Source: CAWAYR01 sp050250875 (GTDB lineage: Bacteria > Acidobacteriota > Vicinamibacteria > Vicinamibacterales > UBA2999). From it: 64,000 bases of DNA. The notes under the pieces are model-generated. The model saw only the letters and a program-made list of their open reading frames with translations. It had not been told where the DNA came from and made no database searches. Where the stretch lies: assembly GCA_050250875.1 (NCBI GenBank), contig JBFWNV010000003.1:364516-428515 (forward strand), given 5' to 3'. Made by a program: the position numbers and the translations under genes. How positions within the stretch are numbered: the stretch's first letter is position 1; every line of letters begins with the position of its first letter. Below, piece by piece: positions 59,144 to 64,000 of this stretch.

Positions 59144-61072
59144 ATGAGCCACCTTCGCGACCGCGACCTCGGCATGCACCGGCCCATCACCCGGCGCGAC
59201 TTCATCAACGGCATGGCCGTCGGCGTCGGCAGCGCCGCCTGGCTGTCCGGGTGCGGCCCGGGCGAGCCGCCGCTGCCTCCCGACCCGGGGTTCGAGCGGG
59301 CAGCCGGCTACTACCCGCCGGCGAAGGTCGGCCTGCGGGGCAGCCACGACGGGTCGTTCGAGGCGGCGCACCGCCTGAAGGACGGCCAGTTGTCGCTCGA
59401 CGGCGCGGTGGACACCCGTGAGACCTACGACCTGGTCGTGGTCGGCGGCGGCATCAGCGGCCTGGCCGCGGCCCACTACTTCCGCGCCCAGGCCGGGCCG
59501 TCGGCGCGGGTGCTGGTGCTCGACAACCACGACGACTTCGGCGGCCACGCCAAGCGCAACGAGTTCACCCACGAGGGCCGCACCTGGATCGGCTACGGCG
59601 GCACGCAGTCGATCGACAGCCCGGCCCCCTACTCGGCCACTGCCAAGGCCCTCATCACCGACCTGGGTATCGACGTCGGCAGTTATTCGCGCGTACTCGA
59701 CCGCGAACTGTACCGGGGCCTGGGCCTGGCGGCGGCGACCTTCTTCGACAAGGAGACCTTCGGCGCCGACGCGCTCGTCGTCGGCACCTCGCGCAACCCG
59801 TCGGCGGCGTTCCTGGCGAAGTCGCCGCTGCCCCGCGACGTCCAGCAGCAGATCCTGCGGCTCAACAGCGAGAAGCGGAACCTCTACCCGGGGCTGTCGT
59901 CGGCCGACATCAAGGCGAAGCTGGCGCGAATGAGCTACACCGACTTCGTCACCAGGGAGTGGAAGCTGGATCCGCGGGTGCTCGGGATCTACCAGACCCG
60001 CACCTACGGCCTGTTCGGCTTCGGCGTCGACGCCGTGCCGGCGCAGGACGCCTGGGCGCTCGGCCTGCCTGGCTTCCAGGGACTGTCGCTCGAGGAGGGC
60101 AACGGCCCGGGCCAGAACTACGACTCGATGAGCCACCCCGGCGCCGAGGAGTACTACTTCCACTTCCCCGACGGCAACGCCACCATCGCCCGGCTGCTGG
60201 TGCGCCGGCTGGTGCCGGCGGCGGTGCCCGGGACGACGTCGGCCGACGTCGTCACCGCGCGGGTGGACTACGCCAGGCTCGACGACGCCGCCTCGCCGGC
60301 GCGGATTCGCCTCAACAGCACCGTGCTCCACGTCGCCCACGACGGCCCGGCGGCGAGCGCGCGCGGCGTGACGGTGAAGTACCTGCGCGGCGACACCATC
60401 TACAGCGTCAAGGCCGCCGGGTGCGTGCTGGCCTGCTGGCACCACGTGATCCCGCACATCTGCCCCGAGCTGCCCGAGGCGCAGTTGACCGCGCTCCGCT
60501 ACGCCAAGAAGGTGCCGCTGGTCTATACGAACGTGTTCGTCCGCAACTGGACGGCGTTCGAGACGCTGAAGGTCAACACCATCGCCTCGCCGGGGATGTG
60601 GCACGCCTCGACCAATCTCGACTTCCCGGTCAGCGTCGGCAGTTACACCCACTCGAAGACGCCGGCCGAGCCGGTGGTGCTGCACATGACCAAGGCGGCC
60701 TGCAAGCCGGGGCTGCCCGGCCCGGCGCAGCACGTGGCCGGCCGCGCCGAGCTGCTGCGCACCTCGTTCGAGACCATCGAGCGCGGCATCCGCGATCAGC
60801 TCGGGCGGATGCTCGGCGGCGGCGGCTTCGATCCCGCCGGCGATATCCTGGGCATCACGGTGAACCGCTGGCCGCACGGCTACGCCTACCAGTACAGCTC
60901 GCTGGCCGATCCGTTCTGGCTCGAGGGCGGCGAGCAGCCGTGCGTGGTGGCCCGCACGCCCTACGGCCGGATCGCCATCGCCAACTCCGACGCCGGCGCC
61001 TACGCCTACACCGACTGCGCCATCGACCACGGCCACCGCGCCGTGCAGGAACTGGCCGCCGTCAGGACGTGA
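59144..61072 (+). CDS. Tat-exported spermidine-dehydrogenase-like FAD protein
   Basis: A 642-residue flavoprotein. The N-terminus LGMHRPITRRDFINGMAVG is a twin-arginine signal with the layout found in bacterial spermidine dehydrogenases. VVVGGGISGLAAAHYF is the FAD Rossmann motif (near residue 98), followed by VLVLDNHDDFGGHAKRNEF and GYGGTQSID. Further matching blocks are EEGNGPGQNYDSMSHPG and TVNRWPHGYAYQYSSL. Length fits that family (about 620). It would oxidise polyamines or other amines in the periplasm; the exact substrate and heme content are not readable. It converges with the protease gene at a 33-base gap. Confidence 0.82.
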   Translation: MSHLRDRDLGMHRPITRRDFINGMAVGVGSAAWLSGCGPGEPPLPPDPGFERAAGYYPPAKVGLRGSHDGSFEAAHRLKDGQLSLDGAVDTRETYDLVVVGGGISGLAAAHYFRAQAGPSARVLVLDNHDDFGGHAKRNEFTHEGRTWIGYGGTQSIDSPAPYSATAKALITDLGIDVGSYSRVLDRELYRGLGLAAATFFDKETFGADALVVGTSRNPSAAFLAKSPLPRDVQQQILRLNSEKRNLYPGLSSADIKAKLARMSYTDFVTREWKLDPRVLGIYQTRTYGLFGFGVDAVPAQDAWALGLPGFQGLSLEEGNGPGQNYDSMSHPGAEEYYFHFPDGNATIARLLVRRLVPAAVPGTTSADVVTARVDYARLDDAASPARIRLNSTVLHVAHDGPAASARGVTVKYLRGDTIYSVKAAGCVLACWHHVIPHICPELPEAQLTALRYAKKVPLVYTNVFVRNWTAFETLKVNTIASPGMWHASTNLDFPVSVGSYTHSKTPAEPVVLHMTKAACKPGLPGPAQHVAGRAELLRTSFETIERGIRDQLGRMLGGGGFDPAGDILGITVNRWPHGYAYQYSSLADPFWLEGGEQPCVVARTPYGRIAIANSDAGAYAYTDCAIDHGHRAVQELAAVRT

Positions 61073-61105
61073 GTCGACGCGCTGAACCCGCGGCCGCCGC
61101 CGGGC

Positions 61106-63166
61106 TCAGGGCACCGTGACGGCGAGCTGGTTCGACGCCGCCCCGGCTCCGCACGCGGCCGTGGCCAGCACGCGGATGTAGTAGGTGCCGGGCCCGACCC
61201 CGGCCGCCAGGCCGTTGGTCAGGCCGACCGGCGCGTTGAAGAGGTTGCTCGCGCCGCTGGCGCTGCCGGCCTGCAGCGTGTAGCCGGCGATCGGCCCGCC
61301 CGAGGGCGTGGTCCACGACAGGCTGATCACCCCGCCGCTGGCGCCGCCGCTCAGCACCGGCGCGGCCGGCGTCGTGCACGCCGGGCCGACCGTGACGACG
61401 ACCTCGTTGGACGCCGGCCCGGTGCCGGCGGCGTTCTGCGCGCGCACCCGGATGTAGTAGGTACCGGGCGGCAGCGCGCCGCTGGCCGCGGTGATCAGGC
61501 CGACCGCGGCGTTCAGGACGTTGGCCGCGCCGGGGCTGGTGCCGACCTCGGCGAGGTAGCCGGTCGGCGCGCCGCCGGTCGCCGGCGGCGCCCACGACAC
61601 GCTCACCGTCGATCCCGAGGCCGAGCCGACCAGCGGCCCGGGCGCGCCGGGCGGCGCGGGTGCGGCGATGGTGAAGGTCGCTTCCGACGACGCCGGACCG
61701 ACGCCGCCGGCATTCTGGGCGAAGACGCGCGCGTAGTAGACCCCGGCGGGCAGCGGCGCGGCGATCGCCGTGGTCAGGCCGACCGCGCCGTTGAACAGGT
61801 TGGCGGCGCCGGGGGCGGTGCCGGCCTGCAGCACGTAGCCGGTCGGCGTGCCGGTCGTCGGCGCCAGCCACGTCAGGCTCACCGTGTTCCCGGTGACGAC
61901 GGCGGCGAGGCTTCCCGGCGCGCCGAGCGCGCCTCCCGCGGCGGTGCGGAACCCCTGCACGATCGGAAACGCCTGGCGCAGCGACTGGGCGTTCTGCTGG
62001 GTGGCGCTGCCGGTGACCCGGCCGTTGTGCAGCACCGCGGGGTTCGAGAAGTTGAGGATGCGCGTCCCCGGCGCGTAAGCCATCACCGTGCGGAAGTTCG
62101 CGGTGTAGTCCTTGTAGCCGTAGCCGTAGGGCTGCCAGGCGCCGCTGGCGCCATCCTCCGGCGCGTGGTGCGAGCCGAAGTTGTGGCCCACTTCGTGGGC
62201 GAAGGTGTAGTTGCCGACGATGCAGGTGCGCGCCGTCACGCTGTGCGCGTAACTCGCGCTCGGCCCGAGGTACCCGACGCCGCAGGCGCCGCCGGCCGTG
62301 GCGTTGACGATCAGGGCGACGAGATCGGCGCCGGCGGCGTCGCGGGCGGCCGCCACCCCGGCGTTGCCGCGCAGCGCACTGAGGTCGGCGCCCATGTCCG
62401 TGGACGACTCGACGTAGCCGGTCCATTCGACGGCGCCCGCCAGGCGCAGCGTCGCGGCGATGCCGCTGCGCGCGTAGGCGGTGTTGGCGTCGGCCACGGC
62501 GGTGGCGATCAGGGCCTGGATGGCACTGACGCCGCCCTGCCCGTTCTTGGCCGCCGTCGTGTAGTAGACGAGGATGTCGGCGACCTCGCCGTCCTGCGGC
62601 GGATCGGCCGCCGCCGGCGCGTCGGCGACGTCGGCGCGGGCCTCGGCGGCGACGGCGACGGGCTCGAGTTCCTCGCCGAAGGTCGCCGGATCGACCTCGT
62701 CGACGACGGCGGCGTCCATGGCGCCCTGGATGCGATACAGCCGGCCGGCGCTCTGCACGCTGCCGACGATGGTCTGGTCGCGCCAGGTCAGCGTGACGGC
62801 GCTGTACGGGTCGCCGGTGACGCGGCCGACCCACGTGCGATGGCCGAGCCGATCGGCCTCGGAGCGCTCGAAGGCGGCGCGGAGGGTGACGTCGGAGAAG
62901 AGGTTGAGCTCGAGCAGCGGCGCCGTGTCGCCGGCCAGACCGGCGCGGGCGGCGGCGTCGAGCGCGGACGCCTGCAGCCGGGCGGCGCGGCGGCGCACCA
63001 CGCGCGGGCCGCGGCGGTCCTCGGCCGCGGCGAGCGGCGCGGCGGCGGCGCCGGCCGGCTCATCGAACAGCGGCCGGGGGGCCGGCGGCTGCGCCGACAC
63101 CGACAGGGGTCCCACGCTCGAGATGAGCGCGAGGCAGAACACGAGATTACGAAACTGCAAGTGCAC
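61106..63166 (-). CDS. secreted reprolysin-like metalloprotease with four FN3 repeats
   Basis: A 686-residue exported zinc protease. GTG start at 63166, signal peptide 1-25, then a propeptide-like region to about 190. The metzincin catalytic domain (about 193-400) has HEVGHNFGSHH with His324, His328 and His334 plus Glu325, and a Met-turn TVMAYAPG, as in the M12B/reprolysin group. Cys pairs in GGACGVG and ARTCIVGNY are probably disulfides. About four FN3 repeats (415-686) follow, with GYVLQAGTAPGAANLFN recurring in related forms. It is likely a cell-surface or secreted protease. It lies downstream of dnaE2 on the same strand, with 175 bases between that show no feature. Confidence 0.9.
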   Translation of the reverse strand: MHLQFRNLVFCLALISSVGPLSVSAQPPAPRPLFDEPAGAAAAPLAAAEDRRGPRVVRRRAARLQASALDAAARAGLAGDTAPLLELNLFSDVTLRAAFERSEADRLGHRTWVGRVTGDPYSAVTLTWRDQTIVGSVQSAGRLYRIQGAMDAAVVDEVDPATFGEELEPVAVAAEARADVADAPAAADPPQDGEVADILVYYTTAAKNGQGGVSAIQALIATAVADANTAYARSGIAATLRLAGAVEWTGYVESSTDMGADLSALRGNAGVAAARDAAGADLVALIVNATAGGACGVGYLGPSASYAHSVTARTCIVGNYTFAHEVGHNFGSHHAPEDGASGAWQPYGYGYKDYTANFRTVMAYAPGTRILNFSNPAVLHNGRVTGSATQQNAQSLRQAFPIVQGFRTAAGGALGAPGSLAAVVTGNTVSLTWLAPTTGTPTGYVLQAGTAPGAANLFNGAVGLTTAIAAPLPAGVYYARVFAQNAGGVGPASSEATFTIAAPAPPGAPGPLVGSASGSTVSVSWAPPATGGAPTGYLAEVGTSPGAANVLNAAVGLITAASGALPPGTYYIRVRAQNAAGTGPASNEVVVTVGPACTTPAAPVLSGGASGGVISLSWTTPSGGPIAGYTLQAGSASGASNLFNAPVGLTNGLAAGVGPGTYYIRVLATAACGAGAASNQLAVTVP

Positions 63167-63341
63167 ACCTCGTCAGCAAGCGACGCGGCCGACTGGCGGC
63201 CGCGAGCGGTACTGCGTTGAATCGCGCCGATTGATCCCGCGCCGTCATGATTGTCCCCCGGCGCCCGTCATTTGCGGCACGGGGCCGCCGGGAGCCGGGG
63301 CACGATGCGTACCAATCCGCGGCGGGCGCCGCCCGGCGGCG

Positions 63342-64000
63342 TCAGTGGAAGTCGTGCGACTCGACGGCCATCGAGGCCAGCAGGCCCTCGAGCCGCTCCA
63401 TCCGCTCGGCCTTGATCGCGGTGACACCATCCTGCACCTGCAGGATGCCCTCCACCAGCAGGAACGGCGAGTCGACGACGATGGCGCGATCGCGGGCATA
63501 GACGTCGGGGCGCACGATCACGTTCGAGATGCCGGTCTCGTCCTCGAGGGTGAGGAACACGAAGCCCTTGGCCGTGCCCGGCCGCTGCCGGGTGATGACC
63601 ATGCCGGCGGTGCGGACGCGCCGGCCGTTCCTGACATGCGGCAGATCGATGGCCCGCAGCACGCCCTTCATCGCCAGTTCGTGCCGCCGGAATCCCATCG
63701 GGTGCGGCCCGACGGTGACGCCGGTGCCGGCGTAGTCCGCGACGAGCCGCTCCCCGGCGCTCATCTCGGGGAGCGGGCTCGTGGAGGCGGGGCTCGGGTC
63801 CCGGGACTCGGGAGAACCGGGACTCGGGACTCGGGGCTCGGGGCTCGGGAAGGCAGAGTCGACGCTGGTCGCGTCGACCTCATCTTTCTTGTTACTGGCA
63901 TTCCAAGAAAGCTGGTCAGCGCGATCAGCGCTGACGCCATCCCCGAGCCCCGAGCCCCGAGCCCCGAGTCCCGGCTCTTCGCCCTGCCCCGCCTCTTCGC
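63342..64000 (-). CDS. dnaE2: error-prone DNA polymerase DnaE2, C-terminal part
   Basis: The last 219 codons of a gene that runs off the right edge. Residues coded from about 63770 to 63342 are the family's C-terminal OB region: LPEMSAGERLVADYAGTG, VITRQRPGTAKGFVFLTLED, ETGISNVIVRPDVYARDR and the terminal ESHDFH. No stop occurs between 63764 and 64000, so a Met at 63764 is not the true start. Upstream of the OB region the frame passes through a heptamer-armed repeat element (63819-63972), coding a low-complexity insert (GLGARGSGLG, then a 40-residue unique core, then PSPEPRVPSPGS). DnaE2 is a SOS translesion polymerase, usually with ImuA/ImuB; these are not in the window. Confidence 0.9.
   Translation of the reverse strand, partial: EEAGQGEEPGLGARGSGLGDGVSADRADQLSWNASNKKDEVDATSVDSAFPSPEPRVPSPGSPESRDPSPASTSPLPEMSAGERLVADYAGTGVTVGPHPMGFRRHELAMKGVLRAIDLPHVRNGRRVRTAGMVITRQRPGTAKGFVFLTLEDETGISNVIVRPDVYARDRAIVVDSPFLLVEGILQVQDGVTAIKAERMERLEGLLASMAVESHDFH
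63819..63972. repeat. heptamer-armed multi-hairpin element inside dnaE2
   Basis: The left arm 63819-63850 is two GGGACTC, two GGGGCTC and GGGA. The right arm 63941-63972 is its near-perfect inverse (about 30 of 32 pairs). The 90-base core holds three separate inverted repeats: GTCGACGC/GCGTCGAC (63858-63865, 63871-63878), CTTTCTTG/CAAGAAAG (63884-63891, 63904-63911) and GTCAGCGC/GCGCTGAC (63915-63922, 63928-63935). The whole folds on paper as a stem closing three hairpins. It is in frame with dnaE2. More degenerate heptamers continue from 63772 to 63818. Confidence 0.85.

Noticed and set aside
63342..63764. A stand-alone 140-residue protein starting at Met 63764
   Set aside because: The frame is open to the window edge, and the sequence is the C-terminal OB part of DnaE2, so this Met is internal.

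Overview
High-GC (about 70%) chromosomal DNA from what is most likely an acidobacterium of the Vicinamibacteria type. The inference rests on gene content: an ADOP-type duplicated permease, an ECF sigma factor translationally coupled to a Ser/Thr kinase with a PD40 propeller tail, a TonB-dependent receptor with an N-terminal carboxypeptidase-regulatory-like domain, and tandem sulfatase-TPR lipoproteins. No phage, integrase, transposase or CRISPR array is visible. Genes are dense, with frequent 4-bp ATGA/GTGA overlaps. Many genes have no Shine-Dalgarno but a TAnnnT -10 hexamer 7-9 bases before the start codon, suggesting leaderless transcripts.

Layout. 1-8262: edge of a QueD-like gene, a secreted protein, the ADOP permease, another secreted protein, then a minus-strand operon of a 2Fe-2S subunit, a Tat-exported molybdopterin hydroxylase and a Tat-exported M20 ureido hydrolase. 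8369-18905: Smr protein, LamG/PKD protein, MBL hydrolase, arginase-like protein lacking the first metal-binding His, a protein made of two PARP-type zinc fingers, a tandem-repeat secreted protein, a LysR remnant, a Cys-rich PKD/membrane protein pair, a propeller protein, DUF1330 and DHFR-like proteins. 18987-23200: a DUF11 remnant abutting the initiator tRNA, then a minus-strand operon with msrPQ lying between the two TIGR04282/TIGR04283-type transferases. 23230-30744: an H-box protein, then a YfaT/YfaS-like DUF1175 plus alpha-2-macroglobulin operon with a membrane protein. 30852-37266: sigma factor/kinase pair facing an OsmC and two flavoprotein operon.

37339-43840: a REP-like element, a three-domain cell-wall protein (penicillin-binding transpeptidase, SpoIID, HExxH peptidase) coupled to a SET-domain methyltransferase, a single-chain triple RidA protein, a propeller protein and a SemiSWEET transporter. 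43859-56043: an envelope island with a sulfotransferase and, on the opposite strand, two type I phosphodiesterase-like proteins, a 64-aa protein, an Oxa1/EMC3-like membrane protein, two sulfatase-TPR lipoproteins whose nucleophile position is Thr, and a TMTC-like membrane/TPR protein. 56157-64000: TonB receptor, spermidine-dehydrogenase-like flavoprotein, reprolysin-like protease with FN3 repeats, and the C-terminal part of dnaE2.

The most unusual feature is at the right edge. The dnaE2 reading frame runs through a 154-base element with two inverted arms built from 7-base GGGGCTC/GGGACTC units enclosing three perfect 8-bp hairpins. Arrays of the same heptamer without the core occur at 49601-49670 and 56125-56151, so this looks like a dispersed repeat family, one copy of which was accepted in frame inside a polymerase gene.
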